DNA of 64,000 nt from CAZJHD01 sp964545855 (GTDB lineage Bacteria; Planctomycetota; UBA1135; JACQFD01), in assembly GCA_964545855.1 (NCBI GenBank), contig CAZJHD010000019.1:1-64000 (forward strand). The letters are read 5' to 3'. The notes beneath the pieces are model-generated. The model did no database searches. It saw nothing but the letters and a program-made list of their open reading frames with translations, and had not been told where the DNA came from. Below, one piece after another: positions 33,812 to 41,711 of this stretch (positions are counted from its first letter, which is position 1; each line of letters opens with the position of its first letter). A program made the translations under genes and the position numbers.

Positions 33812-34921
33812 CTGCGTTCCGCTCGCCCCGGCTCCGTCTCCCTCGTCATTCCCGTCTTCAACGAGGCGGAGAATCTCGACGCGCTCCACGCCCGGCTGCG
33901 GCCCGTGCTGGACTCGATCGAGCGCGACCGCTCCGTCGAGGTGGTCTTCGTCGACGACGGGTCTCGCGACGGCTCCCTCGACCGGCTGGTGCGCATGCGC
34001 GCGGACGATCCGCGGATTCGCGTCGTGGAGTTCAACCGCAACTACGGGCAGCACGCGGCGGTCTTCGCCGGCTTCGAGCACTCGACGGGCGAGGTCGTCG
34101 TCACCCTCGACGCCGATCTCCAGAACCCTCCGGAGGAGATCGAGCGTCTCCTCACGAAGATCGACGAGGGCCACGACGTCGTCGGCACGCGACGGCTCGA
34201 CCGCAAGGACTCGGCCTTCCGACGGTTCGCATCGACGGTCGTGAACCGGACGACCAAGAGGATGGTCGGCGTCGACTCGGGAGACTTCGGCTGCATGCTC
34301 CGGGCCTATCGCCGCGAGGTGGTCGACGCCATGGGCGCCAGCAAGGAGCTGTCGACCTTCATCCCGGCGCTCGCCGAGATCTACGCGGCGAACTCGATCG
34401 TCATCGACGTGCGCCACGACGAACGGGCGGCGGGCGCGTCGAAGTACTCGCTCTGGAAGCTGCTGCGCTTGCACTTCGACCTCGTCACGAGCTTCAGCGT
34501 TGCGCCCCTGCGCCTCCTGATGAGCCTCGGGCTCGTCGTCGCGGGGCTCGGCCTCGCCCTGTCCTTCACGATCCTCGGAATCCGGCTCTCCATGACGCGG
34601 GCCGAGTGGGACCACTGGGGCAGCGGGGGCGTGTTCACGCTCTTCGCGATCCTCTACATCTTCGTCGGCGCGCAGTTCCTCGCCTTCGGAGTGCTCGGCG
34701 AGTACATCGGGCGCATCTACGGCGAGGTGCGGCGACGACCGCGGTTCGTCGTGCGGCAATTCCATGCCGCTCCCTCCGAGGAGTCGGCGACGTTCGTCCC
34801 GGCACGGGCGAGCGTGGCGGCGCCGAGCACGACCCCTCCGGCCGTCTCCCCATCCACGTCCCCCGCGCCACCGGCCTCCCGCGCCGGATCGCGATCCCCC
34901 GAGAATCCGAAGAAGGCATGA
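33812..34921 (+). CDS. arnC: ArnC-like undecaprenyl-phosphate glycosyltransferase (5' end unclear)
   Basis: A GT2 family membrane glycosyltransferase, about 369 aa. The family N-terminus SLVIPVFNEAENLD is encoded from 33839, but no ATG, GTG or TTG lies in this frame between the previous stop (33703) and the GTG at 33905, which is inside the domain. I give CTG 33812 as a placeholder start. A GTG at 33700 overlapping the arnT stop is a better fit to the operon's style, but needs +1 frameshifting, for instance at CCCC 33826-33829. The catalytic domain has VFVDDGSRDGS, VVTLDADLQNPPEEI and FGCMLRAYRREVVDA. Two C-terminal membrane helices and a Pro/Ser/Ala tail follow. It would load the formylated amino sugar onto undecaprenyl phosphate. 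Confidence 0.85.
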   Translation: MRSARPGSVSLVIPVFNEAENLDALHARLRPVLDSIERDRSVEVVFVDDGSRDGSLDRLVRMRADDPRIRVVEFNRNYGQHAAVFAGFEHSTGEVVVTLDADLQNPPEEIERLLTKIDEGHDVVGTRRLDRKDSAFRRFASTVVNRTTKRMVGVDSGDFGCMLRAYRREVVDAMGASKELSTFIPALAEIYAANSIVIDVRHDERAAGASKYSLWKLLRLHFDLVTSFSVAPLRLLMSLGLVVAGLGLALSFTILGIRLSMTRAEWDHWGSGGVFTLFAILYIFVGAQFLAFGVLGEYIGRIYGEVRRRPRFVVRQFHAAPSEESATFVPARASVAAPSTTPPAVSPSTSPAPPASRAGSRSPENPKKA

Positions 34922-35871
34922 GCAGCGGCGGCAAGAAGGTGGTCCTGGCGGCCTATCACGACATGGGCACCGTGGGATTGGAGTGCTTCCTGCGTCACGG
35001 CTGGGAGATCGCCCTCGTCTACACGCACGAGGATCCGACGGACGAGCCGGTCTGGTGGCGCAGCGTCGCCGAGCTCGCTCGGGAGAACGACATCCCCGTG
35101 GAGACGGCGGACATCGCCAGCCCCGAGCAGATCGAGCGGCTGAAGAGCCTCGAGCCCGACTACCTGTTCTCGATCTACTACCGGAAGCTCCTGCCTGCAT
35201 CCGTCCTCTCGCTCTTCCCTCAGGGAGCCTTCAACCTGCACGGCTCGCTCCTGCCGAAGTTCCGGGGCCGCGCTCCGCTCAACTGGGCGATCCTCGAGGG
35301 CGAGGTGGAGTCGGGGGTCACGCTGCACCACATGGTCGAGAAAGCGGATGCCGGCGACGTCGTCGACCAGGAATGGATCCCCATCGACGACGAGGACTCG
35401 GTGCGCGAGGTCCACACCAAGCTCCTGGAGGCCTCGGTGAACGTGTGGGACCGCTGCCTCAACTGGTTCGAGAGGGGCAAGGCGCCGCGCCTGCCGCAGG
35501 ACCACAGCCAGGGGTTCTACCGCGGCCGTCGGACCGCCGACGACGGGCGCCTCGACTTCGCCTGGTCCGCGAAGCGGTGCTTCGACCTCGTGCGCGCGGT
35601 CACGCGCCCCTACCCGGGAGCCTTCGGCCAGGCCGGCGAGCGCCGCTTCAAGATCTGGTGGGCGCTCCCCGTCGACTCGCTCCCGAGCGGCCGGTCGGCG
35701 GCTCCCGGAGCGGTCCTGATCGAGAGCGGCGTTCCCCACGTGGCCTGCGGCGAGGGATTCCTGCGCATCGAGACGATCGAGCCTCCCGGCGCCTCCGAGA
35801 TGGAGGGCGCCGCCGCCGCGCGCGGCGGCCAGCTCCCGGAGGGTCTCCAGTTCTTCGCGTCCAAGTCGTAG
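34918..35871 (+). CDS. Stand-alone ArnA-type UDP-amino-arabinose N-formyltransferase
   Basis: A 317-aa formyltransferase matching the N-terminal half of ArnA: KKVVLAAYHDMGTVGLECFL, VYTHEDPTDEPVWWRSV, FSIYYRKLLP, and the catalytic FNLHGSLLPKFRGRAPLNWA (Asn and His) with DAGDVVDQEW (Asp). It uses 10-formyl-tetrahydrofolate to formylate UDP-4-amino-4-deoxy-L-arabinose, a step needed before transfer to undecaprenyl phosphate. In E. coli this domain is fused to the dehydrogenase; here it ends with TAG, 70 bp before a separate dehydrogenase gene. Its ATG overlaps the arnC stop (ATGA), with a purine-rich GAAGAAGG just upstream. Confidence 0.92.
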   Translation: MSSGGKKVVLAAYHDMGTVGLECFLRHGWEIALVYTHEDPTDEPVWWRSVAELARENDIPVETADIASPEQIERLKSLEPDYLFSIYYRKLLPASVLSLFPQGAFNLHGSLLPKFRGRAPLNWAILEGEVESGVTLHHMVEKADAGDVVDQEWIPIDDEDSVREVHTKLLEASVNVWDRCLNWFERGKAPRLPQDHSQGFYRGRRTADDGRLDFAWSAKRCFDLVRAVTRPYPGAFGQAGERRFKIWWALPVDSLPSGRSAAPGAVLIESGVPHVACGEGFLRIETIEPPGASEMEGAAAARGGQLPEGLQFFASKS

Positions 35872-35941
35872 TCGAGTTCGTTCCCCGCGCTCCGTTCCCG
35901 TCCGGTCCCCTCTGCCGTCTCCGTCTCCGCGAGGTTCCACC

Positions 35942-36973
35942 ATGTCCCCTCTTCGCGTCCTGATCACCGGCGGCACCGGCTTCGTCGGCTCCCATCTGGC
36001 ACAGGCGTTCCTCGCCCGAGGCGACTCGGTGACGGTCCTCGACACGGCGAGCACGGCGAAGGTTCTCGACGTGAAGGCCGACGCGAAGAACGCCGGGCGC
36101 TTCCTCTACGTGAAGGGCTCCGTCCTCGAGTACACGCTGCTGGACGGGCTCATGCGGAAGGCCGACCTCTGCTACCACCTCGCAGCGGTGGTCGGCGTCG
36201 AGCACTACGTCGACGATCCCTTCGGCGTCCTGGACGTGAACATCAACGGAACGCAGAACGTGCTCCGCGCGGCGTTCCACAACGACACGCGCGTCGTCTT
36301 CTCGTCGACGTCGGAGATCTACGGGAAGTCGAAGGACGTTCCCTTCAAGGAGTACGGCGACCGCCTCCTCGGCCCCACCGCGATCGACCGCTGGTGCTAC
36401 TCCACGTCGAAGGCAGCGGGCGAGCACTTCTGCTTCGCCTACGGGAAGCTCGGCGTGCCCGTCGTGATCCTCCGCTACTTCAACGTCTACGGTCCGAAGC
36501 TCGACAAGATCGACCGTGGCCGCGTGATGACGATCTTCATGGGACAGCTGCTGCGGGGCGAGCCGCTCACGATCGTGAACAACGGCCAGCAGACGCGCGC
36601 CTTCACCTACATCGACGACGCGATCCGCGCGACCATGGCCTGCGGTCTCGTCGACGAGGCCGTCGGCGGCATCTTCAACATCGGCACGGATCGCGAGACC
36701 ACGATCCTCGAGCTGGCGAAGACGATGCTGAAGGAGTTCGGGCGCGATCCCGAGGACCCGAAGAACCTCGTCTTCAAGAAGCAGGAGGACGTCTACGGGA
36801 AGAGCTACCAGGACATCGACCGTCGCGTCCCCGACGTGACGCGCATGAAGACGATCCTGAAGGTGACGCCGCAGGTGTCGCTCGAGGAAGGAACGCGCAA
36901 GACCTGCGAGTGGTTCAAGAAGACCGAGAACTTCAGGGAGCCGCTCGCCGCGGCGGCGCTGGAGAAGAAGTGA
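35942..36973 (+). CDS. Stand-alone ArnA-type UDP-glucuronate dehydrogenase/decarboxylase
   Basis: A 343-aa extended SDR resembling the C-terminal half of ArnA. It has VLITGGTGFVGSHLA, SSTSEIYGKSKD (the Ser-Glu pair that ArnA uses in decarboxylation), RWCYSTSKAAGEHFCFAYG (YxxxK), RYFNVYGPKLDKI, RAFTYIDDAI, FNIGTDRETTILELA, and VYGKSYQDIDRRVPDVTR (the Arg-bearing loop of ArnA). It would oxidise and decarboxylate UDP-glucuronate to the UDP-4-keto-pentose, which ArnB then aminates. A UDP-xylose synthase or UDP-glucose epimerase is the alternative, but neighbours and the SE...R motifs favour ArnA. Its TGA overlaps the GTG of the 40-aa gene. Confidence 0.88.
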   Translation: MSPLRVLITGGTGFVGSHLAQAFLARGDSVTVLDTASTAKVLDVKADAKNAGRFLYVKGSVLEYTLLDGLMRKADLCYHLAAVVGVEHYVDDPFGVLDVNINGTQNVLRAAFHNDTRVVFSSTSEIYGKSKDVPFKEYGDRLLGPTAIDRWCYSTSKAAGEHFCFAYGKLGVPVVILRYFNVYGPKLDKIDRGRVMTIFMGQLLRGEPLTIVNNGQQTRAFTYIDDAIRATMACGLVDEAVGGIFNIGTDRETTILELAKTMLKEFGRDPEDPKNLVFKKQEDVYGKSYQDIDRRVPDVTRMKTILKVTPQVSLEEGTRKTCEWFKKTENFREPLAAAALEKK

Positions 36974-37092
36974 ACGCGAGCAGGCGAGACGCTCTCCCGA
37001 CTCTCGCCGTCGGCATCGCCATCTCCGCGGACTGCGCCGTGATCCTCGTCGCTGCGTTCGCGGCCTACGACGTCTTCGGGACCGCCGATTGA
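36970..37092 (+). CDS. 40-residue single-TM microprotein in the arn operon
   Basis: Starts at GTG 36970 inside the dehydrogenase stop (GTGA) and ends with TGA 37092 overlapping the TTG start of arnD (TTGA). Both junctions are 4-nt overlaps, the linkage also seen at the formyltransferase start, which argues it is translated. The product begins MNASRRDALP, then has a hydrophobic helix (TLAVGIAISADCAVILVAAF, with Asp and Cys near its middle), and ends YDVFGTAD, so a Nin-Cout orientation is likely. It is too small to be ArnE or ArnF. It may anchor or regulate the soluble Arn enzymes at the membrane, which is speculation. No similar family is known to me. Confidence 0.6.
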   Translation: MNASRRDALPTLAVGIAISADCAVILVAAFAAYDVFGTAD

Positions 37093-38006
37093 GCCTCGGC
37101 CTCCGGATCGACGTCGACACGCACGACGGCATGCGCGACGGCGTGCCGTCGATCCTCCGCACTCTCGATCGCCACGGGATGCGCGGCTCCTTCTTCTTCT
37201 CCTTCGGGCCCGACAACTCCGGCCGCGCCGTCCTCCGCGCGTTCACGAAGCCCGGCTTCGTCTCGAAGATGCTGCGGACGAACGCGGCCTCCATGTACGG
37301 GCTGCGCACGGCGCTCTCGGGCACGCTCCTTCCGGCGCGCCCCATCGCCGCGAAGTTCCCCGGGATCGCGCGCGACTGCGCCGCCTCCGGACACGAGGTG
37401 GGCGTCCATGCCTGGGACCACGTCGGCTGGCAGGACCACCTCCACGAGTGGACCCCCGAGCGCACCCGCGAGCAATTCGGCCGCGCCGTGACCGCCTTCG
37501 GGGAGGTCTTCGGCCGCGCGCCCCGGTGCTCGGCGGCGCCCGCCTGGTACGCGCTGCCCCACTCGCTCGCGGTCCAGGACGAGCACGGGTTCGCCTACTC
37601 GACGGACTGCCGAGCGACGGAGCCGGCCGGCGAGGGGTGGTTCCTTCCGGAGTGGTCGGGCCGGCGCTTCGAGACGCCGCAGATCGCCGCGAGCCTGCCG
37701 ACGATCGACGAGTGCCTCGGACGCCCGGGCTGGAGCCTCGAGCGCGTCGCCGATCTCTGGATCGAGTCGGCGTCGCGCGAGACCGCCGTCGCGACGGTCC
37801 ACGCCGAGGCGGAGGGTCGCGCCTACGCCGGCTGGTTCGATTCCCTCTGCGCGCGAATGCGCGCGAGGGAGATTCGCTTCTCGGCGCTCGAGGACCTCGC
37901 GCCGGAGCAGCGCGCCGCGCGCGAGGCCCTGCCGGTCCGAGGTCTCGCCCTCGCCGAGATCCCGGGCCGCGCGGGCGCCGTCGCCTGCGTGCGCGGCGCC
38001 GCGTAG
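37089..38006 (+). CDS. arnD: ArnD-type undecaprenyl-phosphate-formamidoarabinose deformylase
   Basis: A 305-aa polysaccharide-deacetylase-fold protein from TTG 37089. It closely follows E. coli ArnD from the first residues: LGLRIDVDTHDGMRDGVP (metal-binding Asp pair), FFFSFGPDNSGRAVLR, MLRTNAASMYGL, GHEVGVHAWDHVGWQDH (metal-binding His), CSAAPAW, YSTDCRATEP and ATVHAEAEGRAYAG. It removes the formyl group from the lipid-linked sugar, committing it for export. The start is set by the TTGA overlap with the 40-aa gene and by the ArnD N-terminus. It is last in the operon, tail to tail with the carbonic anhydrase gene (21 bp). Confidence 0.93.
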   Translation: MSLGLRIDVDTHDGMRDGVPSILRTLDRHGMRGSFFFSFGPDNSGRAVLRAFTKPGFVSKMLRTNAASMYGLRTALSGTLLPARPIAAKFPGIARDCAASGHEVGVHAWDHVGWQDHLHEWTPERTREQFGRAVTAFGEVFGRAPRCSAAPAWYALPHSLAVQDEHGFAYSTDCRATEPAGEGWFLPEWSGRRFETPQIAASLPTIDECLGRPGWSLERVADLWIESASRETAVATVHAEAEGRAYAGWFDSLCARMRAREIRFSALEDLAPEQRAAREALPVRGLALAEIPGRAGAVACVRGAA

Positions 38007-38027
38007 CCGATCGCCCCGGAGCCGCCT

Positions 38028-38777
38028 TCAGCGCACCCGATGCACCTCGCCGGTGCCGAGGCGGTAGACGGCCTTCAGCACGGTGACCCTGCCCGCCTCG
38101 ACGGCGTGACGGAGGATCGTGCTCTCGGCGAGGAGGTTCTTCGCACTGCGGTGCACGTTCGCTTCCACCTGCGCGAGCGATCGCTCGTCGGGCTGCAGAC
38201 CCGTGCCGACGTCCGTGAGGGCCGGGCGAATGCGCTGGACGATCGCGTCGAGGTTCAGCGACGGCATCGCTTCGCCGGTGGCCGCGGCGGCGACGGCCCC
38301 GCACTTCTCGTGGCCCAGCACCACGATCAGCGGGGAGCGGAGGTGCTCGACGGCGTACTCGAGGCTGCCGAGGGCAACGGCGTCGGCAATGTTGCCGGCC
38401 GTCCGCACGACGAAGAGCTCGCCGAGCGTGCGATCGAAGACCATCTCCGGAGGCACGCGGCTGTCGGCGCAGCCGAGCACGATGGTCTGCGGCTGCTGAC
38501 CCTGCACCAGTCGCTCGCGGAGCCCAACGACGGCCCGCGGCTCGAGGGAGCCTCGCACGAAGCGCCGGTTGCCCTCCATGAGACCCGACCAGACGACGGC
38601 CGGCGCCGCGGCGGGCGCAACGGCGCTCGCATGCGCCTGTCGGGCCGGCGGCTCTTCCCCGAGCTCGAGCGCGACGGCGCGGGAGGTCGGCGAAAGGAAC
38701 GCGAGCGTCGACCCGAGGCCGAGTGCGCAGGCCAGGGCTGCGGCGAGGGACGAGCGGCGAATCACGATGCTCCTCAT
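38028..38777 (-). CDS. Exported beta-type carbonic anhydrase
   Basis: A 249-aa protein with an N-terminal signal containing two Arg (IRRSSLAAALACALGLG; possibly Tat). The mature part has the beta-carbonic anhydrase zinc site: VLGCADSRVPPE (Cys, Asp-Arg dyad), TAGNIADAVALGSLEYAV and VVLGHEKCGAV (His, Cys). It interconverts CO2 and bicarbonate, here in the periplasm. ATG 38777 is preferred because GGAGGA lies about 10 nt before it; ATG 38837 (269 aa) overlaps the upstream stop by 4 nt and cannot be excluded. It is last in a minus-strand run started by the ECF sigma gene. Confidence 0.92.
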   Translation of the reverse strand: MRSIVIRRSSLAAALACALGLGSTLAFLSPTSRAVALELGEEPPARQAHASAVAPAAAPAVVWSGLMEGNRRFVRGSLEPRAVVGLRERLVQGQQPQTIVLGCADSRVPPEMVFDRTLGELFVVRTAGNIADAVALGSLEYAVEHLRSPLIVVLGHEKCGAVAAAATGEAMPSLNLDAIVQRIRPALTDVGTGLQPDERSLAQVEANVHRSAKNLLAESTILRHAVEAGRVTVLKAVYRLGTGEVHRVR

Positions 38778-38833
38778 GGGTGGGTTTCCTCCAACGGTGT
38801 TCGGCGATGCGTTCGATCGATCGACGGGGTGAT

Positions 38834-39439
38834 TCATGCAACGAGGTCGAGCAGGCTGCCGACCGTCTCCTCCAGGCGAGGCGTCGCGACGGCGCGGTCC
38901 GCAAAGGAGGGCGCGCCGGGCTCGACGCCCGAGCGATCGGGCTCGTGCTCCGCGGACGCCGCGGCGGAAGCTCGAGCCGGCTCCGACCCCTCGGACTCCG
39001 CGATCTCCTGGCGCGCCGCGGCGGCCGCCTGCTGCGCGTAGGCCGCCACCGATCGGTCCTGGCCCGAGGGGTCCGCGGGAGCGAGCGCCGCCCGCTGGAC
39101 GATCTCCATCTTCTCGACCGTCGCGCGCGGATCCCCGGCGACCGGCGAGACGTCGATCTGCACCTCGCCGCCCGTCGCGTAGCTCTGGCCGTCGGGACCG
39201 ACCGAGTAGGTGAACGTGGCGCCCCCGCCGTACTGGCCCGCGGCCGCCTGGTGCGCCGCCTCGTGCGCTCGCACCTCGCGATCCGTCGCCTTCAGCTCGC
39301 GGATCTGCTTCTCCGCGCCCGGATCCGGCTTGGGCGGAACGGCTGCGCTCCGGGCCACGGCTCGTGCCGGAGGCCGAACGGGCGCGATGCGAAGGCTCGG
39401 CTCGCTCGGGAACGGGGGCGCTGCAAGGGCTGCGATCAT
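38834..39439 (-). CDS. SprA-related putative metalloprotease (CJM1_0395 type)
   Basis: A 201-aa protein. The conserved core reads IRELKATDREVRAHEAAHQA (HExxH zinc motif), then GGGATFTYSVGPDGQSYATG, GEVQIDVSPVAGDPRATVEK and AALAPADPSGQDRSVAAYAQ, the diagnostic blocks of the SprA-related family. The flanks are low-complexity Pro/Ala. Substrates are unknown; members are often near secretion or cell-surface genes. ATG 39439 is the nearest start before the family core with reasonable length. It lies between a secreted protein (139 bp upstream) and the carbonic anhydrase. Confidence 0.8.
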   Translation of the reverse strand: MIAALAAPPFPSEPSLRIAPVRPPARAVARSAAVPPKPDPGAEKQIRELKATDREVRAHEAAHQAAAGQYGGGATFTYSVGPDGQSYATGGEVQIDVSPVAGDPRATVEKMEIVQRAALAPADPSGQDRSVAAYAQQAAAAARQEIAESEGSEPARASAAASAEHEPDRSGVEPGAPSFADRAVATPRLEETVGSLLDLVA

Positions 39440-39578
39440 CGGGGACTCGTCCGCGGCGCGATGCGACGCGCCGTCCTCTTCTCCGCCCCTCCTATCGGCA
39501 GCGTGCATCGGCCAACCGAAGCACGAAGGCGCGCGAGGTGCGTGACCCTCGCGCGCCCTCGATCCGCGCTCCAGAGGA

Positions 39579-40325
39579 TCAGTACTGCGCGATCTGCGCC
39601 CGCTTCGCGAGCTCCGCCGCGTCGATCTTGCCGCTGGCGAATGCATCGGAATCGCTCCGAGCGATGCGGATCACGAGCGTCGTCGCGGAGGAGCGGTCCG
39701 ACGAGAGGAGGTTGCCCGAATAGCTGACGATCGCCGTTCGGAAGTCGTCGGGGTGGTCGTTGCCGTCGTTCGTCGAGAACCCATCGATGGCTGCGGCGGA
39801 GCTCCCCCTCACGACGAGCGTCAAGTGATCGCCCGCGCCGAGGTGCGCGATGTTCCGGCCGAAGCGGCCCATGGCCTCCAGGAGGCGCGTCTTCAGGCTC
39901 TCCACCTCGGCCGCGTCGTACCGGCGCGCGCGCCCCTTGCGGCGCGGCAGAGGCTTCCCTTCCACCTCGGCCTTCACCTCGTCCCAGACCGTGACGGGCC
40001 CCGCCGGCTCCGCACCCGAGGGCGCGTCGCCCCCGTCGTGGAGCACGAGCCCGCTCTGCAGGAGGACGAGCGCGCCGTCGCCCGGGATCCAGAACGACGA
40101 CGCGCCCCCGCCGACGCCGGAGAAGGATCCGCTGAACCAGATCCCCGTGTCGCGCGAGCCGCCGATCTCGCGCGCGAGGACGCGCCGGAAGACCTCGATG
40201 TCCCGAAGGGTCTCCGCGCGCTCCGCGGCGGCCACGGACGGAGGCGGCGGATTCTGGGGAGCGGCGTTCCAGACGCCGGCGCCGAGGAAGAGGAGGAGCG
40301 ATCCGATTCCGAGAGGTCGAAGCAT
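39579..40325 (-). CDS. Exported protein of unknown function in ECF-sigma locus
   Basis: A 248-aa protein with an N-terminal signal (LGIGSLLLFLGAGVWNAAP). It contains a Ser/Gly-rich beta stretch (DTGIWFSGSFSGVGGGASSF), an internal basic patch (GKPLPRRKGRARRYDAAEVE), and a C-terminal alpha/beta part (GAGDHLTLVVRGSSAAAIDG, TTLVIRIARSDSDAF). No family recognised. It starts 4 bp after the anti-sigma stop, so it is co-transcribed with the sigma/anti-sigma pair and may be sensed by, or serve, that system. Confidence 0.7.
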   Translation of the reverse strand: MLRPLGIGSLLLFLGAGVWNAAPQNPPPPSVAAAERAETLRDIEVFRRVLAREIGGSRDTGIWFSGSFSGVGGGASSFWIPGDGALVLLQSGLVLHDGGDAPSGAEPAGPVTVWDEVKAEVEGKPLPRRKGRARRYDAAEVESLKTRLLEAMGRFGRNIAHLGAGDHLTLVVRGSSAAAIDGFSTNDGNDHPDDFRTAIVSYSGNLLSSDRSSATTLVIRIARSDSDAFASGKIDAAELAKRAQIAQY

Positions 40326-40329
40326 CGAG

Positions 40330-41028
40330 CTACCTGTCCCGTCGCCACGCAGGCAGCTGCTCGGCGACACGAAGTACGGCGTGTTGGGTGAGCTGGAGGT
40401 CCTCGCGCGTGTGCGCGAGGGAGTCGGAGTAGAGGGCCGCGTCGGAGGCGCGCGCCTCGTGCAGCCAGGCGACGAGCGCGTCCATGTCGGCGGCACGCCG
40501 CGCATCGGCTTCGCGGAGCGCGTCGGCCACGCCGACGAGCGCGATCCGGAGCTCCTCGCGGAGCTCCTGGCGAAGGTCTCCCCGGAGACGCGCCTCGGCG
40601 TCGATCCGGGCGCGAGCATCCCTCTCGGCGACGCTCTCGGAGCCGGGGAGCGTCCAGGAGAGCGACCACGACCCCGAAGCTCCGGTCACCTCGACGCGCG
40701 TGAGCGCCACGAGGCCCGCGGCAAGGAGGAGCGCCGCCGCGGCGCGAAGGCTCCACCGGCGGACGCCGCCTCCGATCGGCGCCTCCGGCGCTTCGCGCAC
40801 GCGCCGCGACGCCGCCACGACCGACGCGATGTCGGTCGGGCGGACGGGTCGAGCGCTCTCGGAGCGCTCCAGCTCCTCGACGGCCCTCCAGGCGGTGGAG
40901 ACTCCTCGCGCTCGGCGTGCGCATTCCGCGCAGAGCTCCAGGTGTGCGTCGAGTTCCGCCGCGCGGGGCAGTGCGAGGCTCCCGAGGGAGCGGTCGACGA
41001 GGGATCCAAGGGCTTCAGCGCAGTTCAT
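40330..41028 (-). CDS. Membrane anti-sigma factor with zinc-finger (ZAS) domain
   Basis: A 232-aa protein. The N-terminal anti-sigma domain has the zinc signature HLELCAEC (His-x3-Cys-x2-Cys, residues about 29-36). One membrane helix follows (SLRAAAALLLAAGLVALT, about 93-110). The 120-residue C-terminal part is strongly charged and helical (ARIDAEARLRGDLRQELREE), a probable coiled coil beyond the membrane. It would hold the sigma factor encoded just upstream inactive until a signal acts. Its ATG overlaps the sigma gene by 14 nt. Confidence 0.85.
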   Translation of the reverse strand: MNCAEALGSLVDRSLGSLALPRAAELDAHLELCAECARRARGVSTAWRAVEELERSESARPVRPTDIASVVAASRRVREAPEAPIGGGVRRWSLRAAAALLLAAGLVALTRVEVTGASGSWSLSWTLPGSESVAERDARARIDAEARLRGDLRQELREELRIALVGVADALREADARRAADMDALVAWLHEARASDAALYSDSLAHTREDLQLTQHAVLRVAEQLPAWRRDR

Positions 41029-41599
41029 CGGATTCGCCGCAGGGCGCCGGACGGCGCCCCTCCCGGGGAACGAGTTCGCGACGCACGCCTTCCAGGGCGC
41101 GGGTCAATCGATAGCGCAGCGTCGACGCCGGCCGCCGCAGGATGCGGGCCGCCTCCTCGAGGGGCGTCGCATCGACGACGCAGAGCCAGACGAGCGCGCG
41201 ATCCGTCGGTGGCAGGCGATCGAGGCAGATCCGCACCGAGGCGTGGGTCTCCCGCGAGGCAGCCTGCTGGTCGGGGCGAGGCGCCGCGGACTCGACCTGC
41301 GCCGCCGACTCGAGAGGCTCCGCCCTCCGCGACCTCTCGCGCTCCAGCACGCGGAGCGCGCATCGGAGGGCCGTCCGGAAGAGGAAGACGCGCGCCGCGC
41401 CGCCGCGGTAGCTGCCTGCCTTCTCGTGGATGCGAATCCAGGTCCACTGTCGCGCCTCCTCGGCGAGGGAATCCGACTTGGTGACCCGGCGCAGGAACCG
41501 ATGGAGCGGCGCCTCCCATCGATGGACGAGAGTCTCGAAGGCCGCGAGATCGCCGACGGCGGTTCGCTCCAGGAGGGTCCGGTCGCCGGCTGCCTGCAT
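41015..41599 (-). CDS. ECF-type RNA polymerase sigma factor
   Basis: A 194-aa group 4 sigma factor. Region 2 covers LVHRWEAPLHRFLRRVTKSD, EEARQWTWIRIHEKAGSYRG and RVFLFRTALRCALRVLERER. After an Ala/Glu-rich linker, region 4 reads CLDRLPPTDRALVWLCVVDA, TPLEEAARILRRPASTLRYR and LTRALEGVRREL, a helix-turn-helix recognising the -35 element. ATG 41599 fits the family length; a longer in-frame extension looks non-coding. It is paired with the ZAS anti-sigma gene and probably directs transcription of this five-gene locus. Confidence 0.88.
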   Translation of the reverse strand: MQAAGDRTLLERTAVGDLAAFETLVHRWEAPLHRFLRRVTKSDSLAEEARQWTWIRIHEKAGSYRGGAARVFLFRTALRCALRVLERERSRRAEPLESAAQVESAAPRPDQQAASRETHASVRICLDRLPPTDRALVWLCVVDATPLEEAARILRRPASTLRYRLTRALEGVRRELVPREGRRPAPCGESDELR

Positions 41600-41711
41600 G
41601 GGGTCGCTCGGGAGAGACACGGGGACGTGCCCCGGTCCGCGAACGGAAATCTTCCGAACGAGAGCGATCGCCGATCGAGCCCGCCGCGGATCGCGGGCGA
41701 GCGCGTCCCCC

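Noticed and set aside
31304..35200. A 1298-aa minus-strand protein through the arn genes
   Set aside because: Only its last 160 residues (signal peptidase I) are real; the remainder is antisense to arnT, arnC and the formyltransferase.
34918..36973. ArnA split as a simple stop mutation in a fused gene
   Set aside because: The two halves lie in different frames with a 70-bp spacer, and the second half has its own ATG, so they look like two genes, not one broken gene.
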